Source: Sphagnum compactum
Lineage: Eukaryota; Bryophyta; Sphagnopsida; Sphagnales
Direction: 5' to 3'
DNA length: 64,000 nucleotides
NCBI GenBank assembly: GCA_965153455.1
Contig: OZ234502.1
Span: 13,547,495 to 13,611,494, forward strand
The notes under the pieces were generated by a model. That model saw only the letters and a program-made list of their open reading frames with translations, was not told the DNA's origin and did not search any database. The position numbers were made by a program, and so were the translations under genes. Below, piece after piece: positions 48,096-60,681 of the stretch. Position 1 is the stretch's first letter. Every line of letters starts with the position of its first letter.

Positions 48096-48210
48096 TAGGG
48101 GAAGGTTTTCCTTCCGGTACTTTTTGGATTTTTGGGCCCCACCCCTTGACCTATCAGCTTTGGGTGGGCTCTCAAAATCCAAAAGGTACCAAAAGGAAAA
48201 CCTTCTCCTA
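48096..48210. repeat. Long imperfect hairpin with 49-nt arms and a 17-nt loop
   Basis: Arm 48096-48144 (taggggaaggttttcc... ending cccaccc) pairs with 48162-48210 (gggtgggct... ending ccttctccta), with about seven mismatches in 49. A weaker relative (gtacctttttggattt ... aaaatccaaaaaatac) lies at 47777-47845. This is typical of a MITE or foldback element and could make a small-RNA precursor if transcribed. Confidence 0.75.
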
Positions 48211-51200
48211 TACATTGCACTGTCAAATTTAATGTTTGTGTGAGTGAATCATCCTCATTGGGGTAATGCAATGTGGACTCATGCTGCACTATTGTGCACG
48301 TTTGAATAACTAAATTCCTTTTCTTGATAGTAAGTTTTTACACCTTTCTATTCATGAAAGGTTTCAAAATTTTGAATGTTGGTTCATTCTATTATTTGAA
48401 TTTTCCATCGAAAGTGTGTAAGCTTCATTTTCTAAGGGGGAAAAAGAGATAGTAGATAAAGTTGTGATTAGTTATCTTGTAGTTTTGGATTTTGCATTAC
48501 ATTTTCAACTTTAAAGCTTCTAAAATTGTTTGAGTCACTTCAACATTGCATTGCATTTCACTTTTGAATGAACAAATTAAACATTCTTACAAGCTAGTTC
48601 AGAATTTTGAACATTATTTCATTTTGATCTTTATATGCTTTCAAATATGGTGTGAATTTTGTTTTCTAATGGCGAGGGAAGGAGAAAAGGGGAGAAGGAA
48701 ATAATCATAATTAATTACTACTTAGTTTTGGATTCTGCACTACATTCCACTTTCAATTATAAAGCTTCTATGGATTAGAAATGGTAGGTGGAGGGCATCG
48801 CCTATGTAACTTTCTTCATTTTGAGGGCTACTTTACAATGTTTTGCTAAGTTTGAAAAGGACATGAATGGGAAGATGAATTACATAATTTTCAAAAAGTG
48901 GTATGAAGATATTCATGATGTACCTGTTGAGGATGTATTCATCCTTGTACATTTTGAATTTTACTCGATTTATAGGTTTGTTTCTAAAAGGTGAAGGTTT
49001 CACCAAAGTATTAATTTTAGATCCCTTGTGGAGTTTCAATGTGAGATTGGTTGATCTCATTTTCATATTTATCAATAAGTTGCAAAACATTATTTATGGC
49101 ACGACCATTAAACCCAACCAAAACACACTTTGGGAACACTAGAATGTATGCATTACTTCACCTATTAATATTCAACCATTATTTGTTGCGAAATTTTAAG
49201 TCACGAACATTGTAAAAAGATGTACGACTAAAATTTCATAAGACAAGATTAAAACACCTAGTTTTGATTTTCAAATCACTTTTAGAAAAAAAAGATTTAA
49301 GGTTTATTTTTTTATTGATATTGAAATTGGGGAGCTATGACAAACACATTTACAAAATTTGTTAGAATATAGTGATAGAAACACAATATGAAGTTTTAAA
49401 GTTCCGTTAAGTTGTGACCATAGATTTTCATGTTTCAGTTTTGATTTTTGCATTTTAGTATTATATATGTTTGATATTTCAAAATTTAATAAAAATAATA
49501 ATAACATATTAATAAGGAATAAATAAATAAATGTGAACTCTGAATGTGTTTGTGTTTTTTTAATTATAATATTCAAAATATGATCACTAATTTTGATTAT
49601 CAATAATAATCCAAAATCTAAGAAGTGATGAAACCTAATGTAGTATGGATAAAAAAATTCATTGGAGGCCGGGTGGATTATGCACACAACACTGCACTTT
49701 CATCTTAAATGCAGTAAATGAATTTGAAGAACATGAAGAGGTTAACCTAAAAAATGGTAATTAGAAGAATAAACCCGATCCTTAAAAACTTGGCAAGTTT
49801 GGGCCATAACAATATAATTTATATTCACATTGTCACAAGCATGCCAATAATTTGTCAAAACGTACAATGAAAATACAAACATGCCACAACAATCATTAAA
49901 CTTTCGATCTGGGCTGAACTTTTTCTTATCAAGTAAATTTGAGGTAGATTTTTACTATAACATGGTGCATTATTAGCATTGCATTTAGATATAATGTAGT
50001 GTAAGTTGGGATGGACAAAGGTGAAATTGTTGGATGAACAATATGATAAGTGACGCACCCCCAAACTTCTTGAGAAACCTAAATGCGGGGCTTGGAGTGA
50101 AACAATGGAAAAATAAAAGAGTAAGGGGTACATCCCTGGTTTGGAACATTTTTGGGGTAAAAATGCATGTTACAACTTCGAGATGGGAATAAGATAAACT
50201 TATAAATAAAAATTAAACATGAAATTAACCTTCACAGCCAAATAAAGAGGTTGATTAAAGCAAGTTGGATGCAAATGGTGTAACGAATTTAGTATTTGGA
50301 CAACCTTTATTTCAATCTAAACATGGATCGCAACCTTTGCATTGGGAAGAAATATAACTCCCTTTTTCACAATATATTTTGTAACTTTTCGCAAGGGCTA
50401 CATCCAAATGATATTTTTTCTTGGGACTTTTAAGTGGGAATCTCAAAATAGGGACTCTTATTGTTCCAAAACTTTGGTTGTTTACATCTTTTTCAAATCA
50501 AGCCTATTTGGAGTATGTGAGGGCATTATCTTATAACTTTGAAAAAAAAAACTTTTTAATGGTGTATGACATGTCCCAATTAAAGTTCATTTGACCCCTG
50601 CTCTAAAAGGATTTGTGATTGGTAGTCATATAATATTATTTATTTAATTCAAATTATCTAATATTAATGATATACTCCAATTTTTTAAATATTAACTATT
50701 TAATTCAAATTATTATATATACTAACCATTTGATTCAAATTATTTTATTTCTTTATTTTTATTAAAATTGTTAATTTCAAGAATATTCAAACCTATTTAC
50801 CTAAATACCTAACCAAACTAGCACCTACATATTTATGCAGGTAGGAAATTAGATAGAAAATAAGAAATGTAAATGGATTGAATAAACAAAATAATATTTC
50901 ATTCATTTTGTAATATCCATTTAAGGTTAAACATTCTTTTATTCATCTCAAATTGGCATATGCATTTCTATGTGATAAGTTAAGGGAAGACATGTTATTT
51001 ATATAACTTGTTAGATAAAATTCAAAGATAAAACATATAGGTTAAACCTTTTACTTGCACCTTTCTTTTAAATTGAAATGCAAGTAAACACAAATCTAAA
51101 CAAAAAACTATTTAAATTATTTAAAAATTATTTGAATTGAAATTTTTTAAATTTACATCTTGCATTTCAATACATTTCAACATTGATATTTTGAACACAT

Positions 51201-53499
51201 TTTCTTTCCTTAACCATCAATATCTTTCTCAAATTTTGTCTCAATGAAAAAAATTAATTAAATATAATATTATTTTCTACTACATAATACATTTTAATTA
51301 TGAAATTTAACACAAATGTACATAAAATATAATGTATTAACATATAATAACGTTATTTTCAAAAACTTTAATGTTACATAATGTATTTACAAAATACAAT
51401 ACATACACATTAATTTTTATATTACAATATAAGTTTGACTATATAATTACAAAATGTAAAATAATTTTTAGTATAAATATTTAAACAACTGAAACATTTA
51501 TTATAAATTGTATTCTAAATATTATATTCGTTATATTTATAAATATTTTTATTAATATATTATATAACAAGTAAATATTGTCATACATCATATATAACTA
51601 ATCTTATATGATAAAATATTGGATCATAAGAATTATATTTTCATGGAAAAATATTATGTTTTACATTTTTATCAAATGAAGCCCATAATAAAATATTATT
51701 AATTTAAAAACTTTATGTCTAATATGTATGGATAATTTTATATTTTATGTATTTTATATCTTATATACATATGATATATTATATATTATTTATTACATAT
51801 TTCTATATTAGAAAATAATGGATTCTGATTTTGTTTTGTTATAAACATCTTAATAGGACCAAAAATAACTTTAGTAAATTATTTTGATTACAAGTGAATG
51901 TGTAATTAAAATTTCATTGAATGTGAAACGATATTAAAGCATGGTATATTTGGTTCACTTTCACAATCTTGTATTAACTTAAATTAGTGGATTTGGACTT
52001 ATTGTGTACTAATGAAAGGAAACAAAGTTTAAGATGAAACAATGTTAAGAAATCTTAAACCATTCATAAATAAAAGTAGTTCATAAAAAAGTTGAAAGCA
52101 CCGGTCAAAAATGTAATGCGATGTAATGTGTATAGCCAAAAGTGTAAAGTAGGATCCAAAATTGTGTAATCACTAATCACAATTCTTTTTTTCTATTTTT
52201 CCCCCTTGGAAAATGAAGCCTACACACTTATTTCAAAGGAAAACTCAAATGCTAAAACGAAACAACATTTAAAATTCTTAAACATATCATGAATAGAAGG
52301 GTGTGAAAATTGATTATTAAGAAGAGAAATTTAATCATTTAACAATGTGCTTAACAATGCACCATGAGTTTACATTACACTACTTTAATGCCCAGCAAGG
52401 AGGGTTCATTTACGTAAAAATTAAATTCGAAAGTGGAGTGATATGGATAGAACATTTCACATTTGACTGGGTGGAATATGTATAGAGCACTAGATTGGAG
52501 GTCGGATGCACCACGCACATAACAATACACTCAAATCAAATGAAGTATGTAAAGAACATTGCATTATAAGTCGATGTAGTATGTATAGAACAATTCACTA
52601 AAGATCGGAAAGATTAAGCACACAACATTACACGTTCACTTCAAGTGCAGAAAGTGAACAAGGAGCATGAAAATGTTAAATAACAATTACAAGATTAAAC
52701 CAAAATTTTGAAGAACTTGACAAATTTGGGTTAGAACAATGTAATTAGTATTCACATTGAATGATATTTACATTAAAAAGCTCTATTGTTCATTATTGCC
52801 TTCTTGATGATTTCACATGAATGTAAATTTTACAAAATTATAATTTGTATTTTTTTAATAACAATTCTGCAGATTATAATTAAATCTTGGTTGTGAAAGA
52901 GGTGAAATTATTTTGAATGTTTTAATAGTAGGTGTATGATCCACACTTGTTTCTATCAAATTCTTGAGCCCTGCCCTATATTCTTATGCATGTCTTTGTA
53001 ATCTACTTGTCTAACTCCCCAAACTATGTTAGTTTTAATTTTCTTATGGAGTTTGAATGTGAAACTAGTTAATTTCATTTTCTTGTTTCTTAATAATTTG
53101 CAAGACATTATTTATGAGACAATCATTAGAACCAAAAAAAATGTGTTTTAGGAACATTTGAAGATGTGCATTATTTTAATTATTATTTGTGCAAAATAAA
53201 ATGTTAAGTTTGTTATGAAAATTTGACTGATGAGTATTTACACTTCATGTAGGCTGTAAAACAATAAAATGTTCATAGCTATGGTGTGTTTATATTTTTT
53301 TACATCAAACATTTCATCGTTCATTTTACAAATGATGGTTTATAATTATTTATAAGTCTTCACAACCCTTCTCCTATATCTAGTCACTTAATTCATTACA
53401 ATAGTTTCATTCATTGATTGGAATTTATGTTCATTGAAGGTCAATGAATATTGGTTCAAATGAAAAGAATTTTTTTTTGCAAATCAATAATGCATTTGT

Positions 53500-54445
53500 A
53501 TATTTTCAATTTTTTTTTTGCATCAATTTTAGACATTAAGTTAAAAGGTCATAAATTAACATGATCAATATATTATGCCAAATTTTAATTTTTTTTCACT
53601 TATAAACATCATGACATTCATATAGGTATGTGCACATCCAAGGTAAATATCTTATCATTTTATTTTATTTTTTTGTAATAAATTAACTTTAGTCTTTTAG
53701 ATTTTTCACAATTCATCAAGGTCAAATATCATCTATGAACTTTGTTAAATCATTTGACTTACCCAAATTAAGTTTTTTGGTTATGGTTGGAATATGAAAT
53801 AAATATTTCAAATATTTTATTATTTATTTTGGATGGATAATAACCTTTTACCAATGTGAACAATGAGATGTGCAATATCATCATTGGTTTTCAAAAATCA
53901 TGATATTTTCAAATTCCTCATGTTTTAAAATCATTTTTTTTCACAATTATTCATATAATTTGAAACTCCAATTTCCACATATCATATTTGTACTATTTGG
54001 ACCATTTTTACAGTGTGTTACATCAGAATTTTTTTTTCATCATTTTCATTATTTATTGATGCATAATTATTTTGCTTCAATTTCCCAATCTTAATGTCAC
54101 ACTCTTAGTAACAATTGTTTGTCATGTGTTTAAATTTTCCACAATAGTAATAATTTGAATCACTAATTGATTTTTAATTTCAATGACTTCCACAACTTCC
54201 ATGATTCTTTTTCCTTTAAAGTTTTATGATAGTTTTTCATGAGATTGATTTTCTTATTCTTGATAATGTTCATCATGATTCCATGTAATCATTTATCTCA
54301 ATTTCAAAATGGTGTTTTATCAATTTTATTTTTATTCGCATTTGAATTTTATCTTTTTTGTGATTCTTCACTACATGAATTATTAACAAGTCTCATCTTT
54401 TCATTTTTCACCAAACAATTTAAGCTTTGATACCATGCTAACAAA
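53500..54445 (-). mobile_element. Eroded Copia-type LTR retrotransposon fragment (gag zinc knuckle, protease-like part)
   Basis: On the minus strand, TGGTATCAAAGC at 54435-54424 matches the primer-binding site complementary to initiator tRNA-Met. It directly follows an LTR-like end in GCA (LTR to the right of 54436). Downstream, at about 54158-54110, a CCHC zinc-knuckle-like block reads YYCGKFKHMTNNC with the first Cys replaced by Tyr, followed by an in-frame stop. About 150 bases further a protease-like segment can be traced, and traces of the integrase-side region reach about 53500, with many stops and shifts. The knuckle is only about 270 bp from the binding site, so much of gag is missing. 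The element is dead. Confidence 0.6.
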
Positions 54446-55583
54446 TAAAAGATCAAGTGCAAAGTTTAAATGATTCTATTACAAAAGAATTAAAAACATC
54501 AAAACATGTTCATACATGTAACAAAGGGTTAGAAACACACTAAAGTTTTTTTTATCACATCGAAAACACACAAATTTATAAAACTCAAAAAAGAAACATC
54601 TCAAAACCAACTCCAAAAAACTTAAACAAGGCAAAACCAAAAATAAACCAATTAAAAAATAATAATGAAACTCATTGAGTAATTTTCCACTAGTCAAATA
54701 ATTAATTAAAATTAGATTCTTTAAAAAACATTCATAAATGTCCTTTAAAACATTTTTAGGTGGCCTTTAAAACTAATAGGTTTTATACAAGTAGCCACAT
54801 ATTAATCTTTATTTCTTTTTGTAAACTTCCATTAACTTTTCAAAATAAATAAATAGTTTACTTATTTTTTATCATTTCTTTTTTCACCTTATGTTTAGGT
54901 TTGCAATTCAATCAATAATGATAATTGATTGAAATGACTATGTTTTGACTATCAAAAGTAGGTATGACTACTATCATTAAGCTCAATTTTTATTTTCATC
55001 ATGTATAATTAGCTACACATGGACCATGTGATGTTTCTATTGAGATTGTAATTGTAATGTTAATTGATTCCTCAAATAGATGCTAACATATCACCATGCA
55101 CAATTTAAATATATGTGATTTTGTTTTTAAAAACATAATTATAATGGCAAGAAAAAATTGAACCAATTGGATTATTATGTAAAGATCAACATCTTTCCAT
55201 ACACGACATAAAAAAATGTCAATTTTGATGCTTTGTGCAAAGTGCATACCATGATGCCTTAATTATTCATTTAAAAAGTTGTTATAACCAAAGTTGGGGT
55301 TACATTGGTGTAAGACAACTACCACTAAAGTATATAGGTTTCTAAATACTTATCACATTAATGTCATTATGAAGTTAAACAAATATTTAATTGAATGAAA
55401 ATAAGCTCACCTAGCATTAGCATCAACATATCAAAACTTGTTTTCTGGGTGAGGTTATGGTGGTATTGAAATACTATTGTTGGGGTAGATTTGGCTCACT
55501 TGGAGTTTGGAAATCTTGAGAGAAATCCATAATACCAAATGGTGATTTGGGAGTCAAAACCGCAAAACCACAGCAGACTAATT

Positions 55584-55860
55584 AGATGGCCAGACTTAAA
55601 GGAAGATGTTTTGCACTATGTCCATATTTGTGACATTTATCAATTTGACAAACTGATAAAATTTCAAACATGATTGTTCCAACCAGTAGAGATTCCTAAT
55701 TAGGGGCTGGGAATGTGTAAGCATGGATTTCATTATGAGACTCATACCTTCTAAGAATGGTTATAACACAGCCACGGCATTTGTGGATAAGTTGTGGAAG
55801 ATGGTGTATTTTGCTCCCAATCCCAGAGAGGCTACAGCTGAAAAGGTGAAGTTCATATCA
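55584..55860 (+). mobile_element. Ty3/Gypsy integrase fragment, broken
   Basis: The plus strand shows the integrase zinc-binding end (RWPDLKEDVLHYVHICDIYQ, second Cys of the CxxC pair lost), two in-frame stops and a one-base shift. The start of the catalytic core follows (MDFIMRLIPSKNGYNTA and FVDKLWKMVYFAP). The core stops being recognisable after about 55860. No LTRs were found. This is an old relic and cannot make protein. Confidence 0.75.
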
Positions 55861-55869
55861 TCTTTGACG

Positions 55870-56930
55870 TCCTTTATCAGCATTGCCTTTCTGTCTGTCA
55901 CAGACACAAATGATTGTAAGAAGTTGTGGTGCAAGTTCAGGAAGACAAAAAGAGGAAAGCAAAAGGTGAAAGCTGCCCACAAAGTGTTTGTCTTCTTGTT
56001 GATCACACAATTTTTGGTAGCTAGTTTTCCTATCAGAAAGGAAGCAAAATCAACAAGTCTTAAGCCATGAATTTGTGCCAAATCTTCCAATCTGTAATGC
56101 ATTGTTTAAGATTTGAATGTCACCAGTTCTCATGGTTCTTTTCTGGAAATTTTAATTGCACCCTTTTCCTATGGAGAAAACAGTCATTGTGTTGTGGATG
56201 AGCAGAGAATCATATTTGTTGGTTGATACTGCTTCAAATGTGATAAAAACATGGAAAACCTCCATGAGTTTCAATGACCTAATAGCCATCAAGGATGCAT
56301 TGTTTAGCATGCTGTCTCACACATTTGCAGGGACTGTAAACCCAGAAGGACAATATAAAAACCTTACAGCTTCAGACACAAAGCCACTGATCATGGCTGC
56401 ACAGGAATTCCACTGCTCAACATTTTGTTTCAACAGGTGCAAAGCCCAGCCCTCTCCTTGGTTACCCCGTCTGTGATCCCCAGTCAAGCTTTGTTGTCAG
56501 CAACTTTCTTTGATTGAATCAGTGCATAGCTTTTGTCCTTCAACTCTAGAGAGATGTGCACGAAAAAATAGGGAACTAGACACACTGGCAAAGAGGTTTC
56601 TAATCCATTAAGTATAATTACCAGTGAATCTGCAAGGGCCAATGCAAAAGTGGCACTCCAATTGGTGGATGATAGCCAGAATTGAGCTTGACTTGAGTTT
56701 AGTGAGCTCCATATCATCTGTCTCCAAGCTTCCTTGCTCCCTCTTGTAGATTAACTCCCCACACACAATCCAGATTACATGATTTTCATGCTCAAGGCTT
56801 CTTGCCTCAGCATATGGACTTGTTATACTTGATTCAAATCCCTGCTCCAAATTGCCTGACTGTACTGTCTGGCTCAAAGCATGAACCCACATTTCACCTT
56901 TTGCAGTATATCTGCCAGAATGCTACAATC
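55870..56930. other. Unassigned stretch between the Gypsy relic and the PARG last exon
   Basis: It should include the 3' untranslated region of PARG. A minus-strand frame at 56608-56892 and a plus-strand frame at 56156-56476 have protein-like composition but match no family I know. I could not connect them to a neighbouring gene by splice sites. Confidence 0.35.
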
Positions 56931-56939
56931 AACTGCTTG

Positions 56940-59498
56940 TTATCCAGCTTTATGGTAGTGTTGTGAAGAGTGAAGTTTTGTGCCTGGATGAGGCATAATC
57001 CAGTCAAATAGATTCACATGGAATTGGCCCTGCTCTCCATATTCTGACAAAATACTCCACAGCTCACACACACACCACTGCTCTTGCAGTATCCAATCAG
57101 CAACCTCCTGTGCATCCAAAGTTAGCGGCCAACAAGAATTCAATCAGTGTGGCTTGGCATGATCTGGATTAAGAGCTACTTCATGTCATCAGAGTTCAGG
57201 TACTTAGATGCATACAATCATCAAAAAGTTATGAAGTGGAATAGGACTCCCAACCATAGCTTGCAAATTGCAGCACCGTACCTGCAATCGCTTGGCTCGA
57301 GGATCTTGGAAGGAGAAATAGAGCATGTAAGGTCGGCCAGCTTGCGAGGCTGCAAGCCACTGAAGCAAGCTCTTGAGTTCAAGATTGCCCCCGAACGCAC
57401 CACATCCCCAGTTTCCAGTTGCAATTCCCACAGTGGTTTTCATGTCGGTGGTTGCTTCTGTGCCATTGCCATTAGAGGTTGTGCCAAGCACCCCACCATC
57501 ACTTGATTCTTTGTTCTCAACACAGCAAGGAGATTCATCTGCAATATCCATAGCATCACCACCATTGTCTGCATCCACAGACATCATCGCATGCTCATCA
57601 GTGCCATTGTGTACATCAATCACCAGAGCATTGTCTTCAACTCCTTGTTCTCTACCTCCATGGTTCTCAGTCTCAGCTATCATATCTAGGGCATCAACCA
57701 GAGGGTTGAGTCTTCTAGATCAGCTCCCTCTTTCAATTTTGACTAGGCACTCTGGTTAGAGTTCATGCACCCATCCATCTCAAGCACTGGTTTTGCCTCT
57801 TCAGCTAATTGTCCTTCACCTCCATAGCAATTGCTTTCCCAGCCACAACATCCATCACATCAAAATGCTGGCTTGTACACTCTGATTCCAGACTTTTACA
57901 TGATTCAATTGCAGCACTTGTGAGCAACTTGCTGTCAAGATCTGACAAAGAATCTCCTACCGCAACAGCAATAATACCTGCTTCAAAAACTGGTTGCCCC
58001 AAATCTTGACAATTCTTCTGTCCTTGAGAGATACCACTCCAACCAGCACAATCACCACCTGTTGCTCCAGGCTCCCCTTCTGTGCTGCAAGTATGAAGAA
58101 ATCCACAGTATGCTTTCACCAATTCCCGTAACATAAGAGGGCTCCGGAACTGTTTCTCTCCTGGCTGTGGAAGAGCATCAATGGCAATGATGCGGGTCTG
58201 TCTTCGACCCAATGTGTCTCTGGGAGTAGAGTCACTGAAGTCACCTTTGAAACGAAATGTCGGTCCATATCCTTCATAAGAGCTGTATCTTTCAGCCCCG
58301 ACCACCTCAATCGACTCATTATCTGCCATGGCTGGTATGAAAAGCATGCCTGCTATGAGCTCTGGGTTGATCATGAACCGTATCTCTTCCTGCAAACATG
58401 GATCAAGAAGAGATGGTTCAACAAACTGAGGAAGTTCAACTAGCGATGGAACCAGAGTACTGTGCATTGATCCATGCAGCAGAAGAGGAAAGGGAATGAT
58501 CTTCCTTCTCTTTAACCCAAGAGCATTGGAAGGTTTTAAGAAAGAGATCTTCAATGTACAAGTCAGCTACTGTTGTTGAAGCAAGCAACTAAGACTAGGG
58601 TTTCAGATGACTAAGAGAAAGGAGAAAAAAGGAGGAAGCTTACCTGCACACAACCATTAGCAAGAGCACCTCCTCCTAACAACCTGTTTGCAAAATCGAC
58701 TTGCAAACAGTCTCGACCATCATCTTCAATGAAACCCTTTTCCAGAAGGGTAATGGGGCACAATGGAGCTTGACTGCTCCTCCAAAATGCACCATCGTGA
58801 ACTTCCTTCTCCTGCTCCTTCTTCGGCAGCACTTTCCGCTCAAAGGACACCGAGCCTTGCGGCATTGTGTTGCAAACACGATCAAAATAGTGAAGAATAC
58901 AACGCAGCTTGTTCTCATTCCTCTCTCCTGTCTCATACACCCCCGCAAACAGCCTATCGAAGTTGATGATTCCCAGGTCCTCTTCGCGTCTATTCTCCGA
59001 GGGAAACAGACACAGGAAAGAGCAAGCCAGCAACGACGCCACCAGTTCTTGTCTAAGAAGCACCATTCCCGCATGTTGCTTGCGCAGGAGTCGCAGTGCC
59101 ATCTCTGGACGATCCTTCTCTGCTCCCAGCTCTGCAAGATGCTGGCTCTGAGACTGTAGCAAAGTAGGGAGGTTGAGTGCAAGTCTTGCGATCTGTGGCA
59201 GAGTCGATCGGAAGAAGACTTGAGCATCTGCAGGCGACATGAGATCGTCACAGAAGAGAGTGAGACCGTGCGAAGCGTGCCGTGCAAGCCTGGAGTGGGG
59301 GAGACCGCTCCGGAGTTGCAAGTCACGGATGCAATCGAACAAAGACTCGCCGCTCAAGATCTGACTAGCAAAGGCGCCTCTGGCAAGCGCCAGGAGCGAG
59401 TACTTCACGCTTCCCTGCCATGTGTAGGTTGTGACTCCTCCTTCTCCCACCTCCCTTTTCACTGGCAGCAGCGCGTCCATAGCTAGAAAACTCTCCAC
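56940..59498 (-). CDS. PARG: Poly(ADP-ribose) glycohydrolase, four exons
   Basis: PARG cleaves ribose-ribose bonds of poly(ADP-ribose) in DNA repair and stress signalling. Exon 1 is 58644-59498 (285 residues; a second Met lies at 59480). It ends in the signature [12 protein letters not shown] and joins, phase 0, to exon 2 at 58389, which opens [14 protein letters not shown], so Gly275-277 and the catalytic Glu286-Glu287 are intact. Exon 2 continues [25 protein letters not shown] and [12 protein letters not shown], then an acidic linker. Exon 3 (ending 57282) carries [13 protein letters not shown] and [18 protein letters not shown]. Exon 4 (56940-57107) reads [20 protein letters not shown] and NLFDWIM, to TAA. 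Donors and acceptors at 58644/58389 and 57282/57107 are good. The exon 2/exon 3 border, between about 57820 and 57665, is unresolved because the frame changes there. Confidence 0.85.
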
Positions 59499-59499
59499 C

Positions 59500-60680
59500 A
59501 GCAGCTCTTCTTCCGATGCAGCAGCTTACTTCACACCTTGGCCATTTGCAAAACCTGCGAAGGAGGTTAGGATAGATGCATAATAAAAACATCCATATCC
59601 TAGTGCCAAGCTTGCAACTGAAGAATCCTCTCAAGAAACAAAGAAATATCTGTCTTGAGACATTTGCCAGAGACAAAGGAAAAAGTCTCTTGTCCCGCTG
59701 AAAAGGGAATAGATCAAATTTGGCATGTTATAGACGAAGTTGTTATTTGGAATGGTCATGTTGAGATAGTCATTTAAGATTCTTTCTGGTAGACTCATCC
59801 TTGCAGCAGGTGCTCACTTCTAGAATGCCCATTTCAAGTCTGAAGATCTCCAGATCGGTGATCAAAACAAGTACTCAAAGTTCAGCAGGAGAAAATCTGT
59901 TGCTTTTGTAGGGCCAGTACTGTGGTGCAGAAGGAGAAACAGTGACCCACATGCTTCTTTAAAGGATTGCAGATTTGTGTGTGTGTGTATGGGGGACCTG
60001 GGAGTTTCTTCTTACATATTTTTTCAGCAACATACCCATTGTTTAGAACTGAAAGTTTCATAGTGTTTGTGGATGCTTTAATTTATATTCCTCCATGCCA
60101 GAGATCACTGTCTCAACTTTGTCGGCTTCTAAGCATGAGGATGTTAAACCTATACTTGTTGCCACCATTCCCACATTCAAATGCTTCTTTCTGCAGCACA
60201 GGAAATACATTTCACAAGCCCAATTTGTTGATGATCAATCTTCCAGGTAATTGACAGACTCACTACATTTTTGTCTAATACACCTTTTGGAGACACAAAA
60301 ATGCATCGGCACAAACAATCAGCAGAGAATTTAGATCGTTAATATTGCATTCTTGTAAATATGGCAAAAATGGGCAGATTTTGACTAAACATGATTCAAA
60401 TGTGTTCAATCGTCAGGAGATTGTTACAAGCTCAACTGAAGAAATGAAGGAAAAAACCTCTAGAAATTGCATCACAAGCAGTAAACAAATCAGGAATAAA
60501 ACACTACACTTGAAGTTCTTTTTCAAGGAAATTATCAGGAAAACTCAGCCTACAGCAAAGAAGGTACATAGTACAGTGTTCTTTTCACTGAAATGGTGTA
60601 TTGTGGTAACACGCAAAGTACTAACACTGAGACCTGACCTTTGCGCTTTACAACCATGGGGTGAACATTTGCTAGAACTG
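59500..60680. other. Spacer between PARG and OHP1
   Basis: It holds the promoter and leader of PARG (just above 59498) and the 3' untranslated part of OHP1 (just below 60682). A GT run lies at 59974-59987. I see no further gene in it. Confidence 0.5.
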
Positions 60681-60681
60681 A

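Larger units (their letters stand above)
47120..53300. repeat. Mosaic of direct and inverted copies of one repeat family
   Basis: Segment 47120-47195 is the reverse complement of 52738-52820, with most bases matching. Segment 48412-48480 is repeated directly at about 48655-48735 and inverted at 52140-52240. Segment 49660-49850 is repeated directly at 52595-52780. The copies share 'aacactgcactt' and 'gcattacatt' blocks with the satellite-like array at 40.8-41.8 kb. This is a nested set of one repeat family. Confidence 0.65.
30700..55580. other. Long gene-poor AT-rich repeat region
   Basis: About 25 kb without an intact gene. Besides the repeats, hairpins and element relics listed separately, there are GGTA/GTAG tetranucleotide runs near 37555-37670, 38370-38450 and 45020-45155. 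A 50-bp repeat around taatgctccatat lies at 40507-40637, and TAGTTGCA-rich stretches at 39720-39830 and 44640-44800. Very AT-rich DNA covers 51100-51860. Some plus-strand frames look compositionally protein-like (36662-36860 and 39959-40211, rich in Asp, Asn and His), but no family is recognised and I do not call them genes. Confidence 0.5.

Noticed and set aside
49304-49687. 127-residue minus-strand frame
   Set aside because: Composition dominated by Phe, Ile, Leu and Lys, as expected from random AT-rich DNA. It overlaps repeat-family segments.
56608-56892. 94-residue minus-strand frame downstream of PARG
   Set aside because: Protein-like composition, but no family match and no splice link to PARG, whose stop lies upstream at 56942-56940. 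Probably 3' untranslated sequence.
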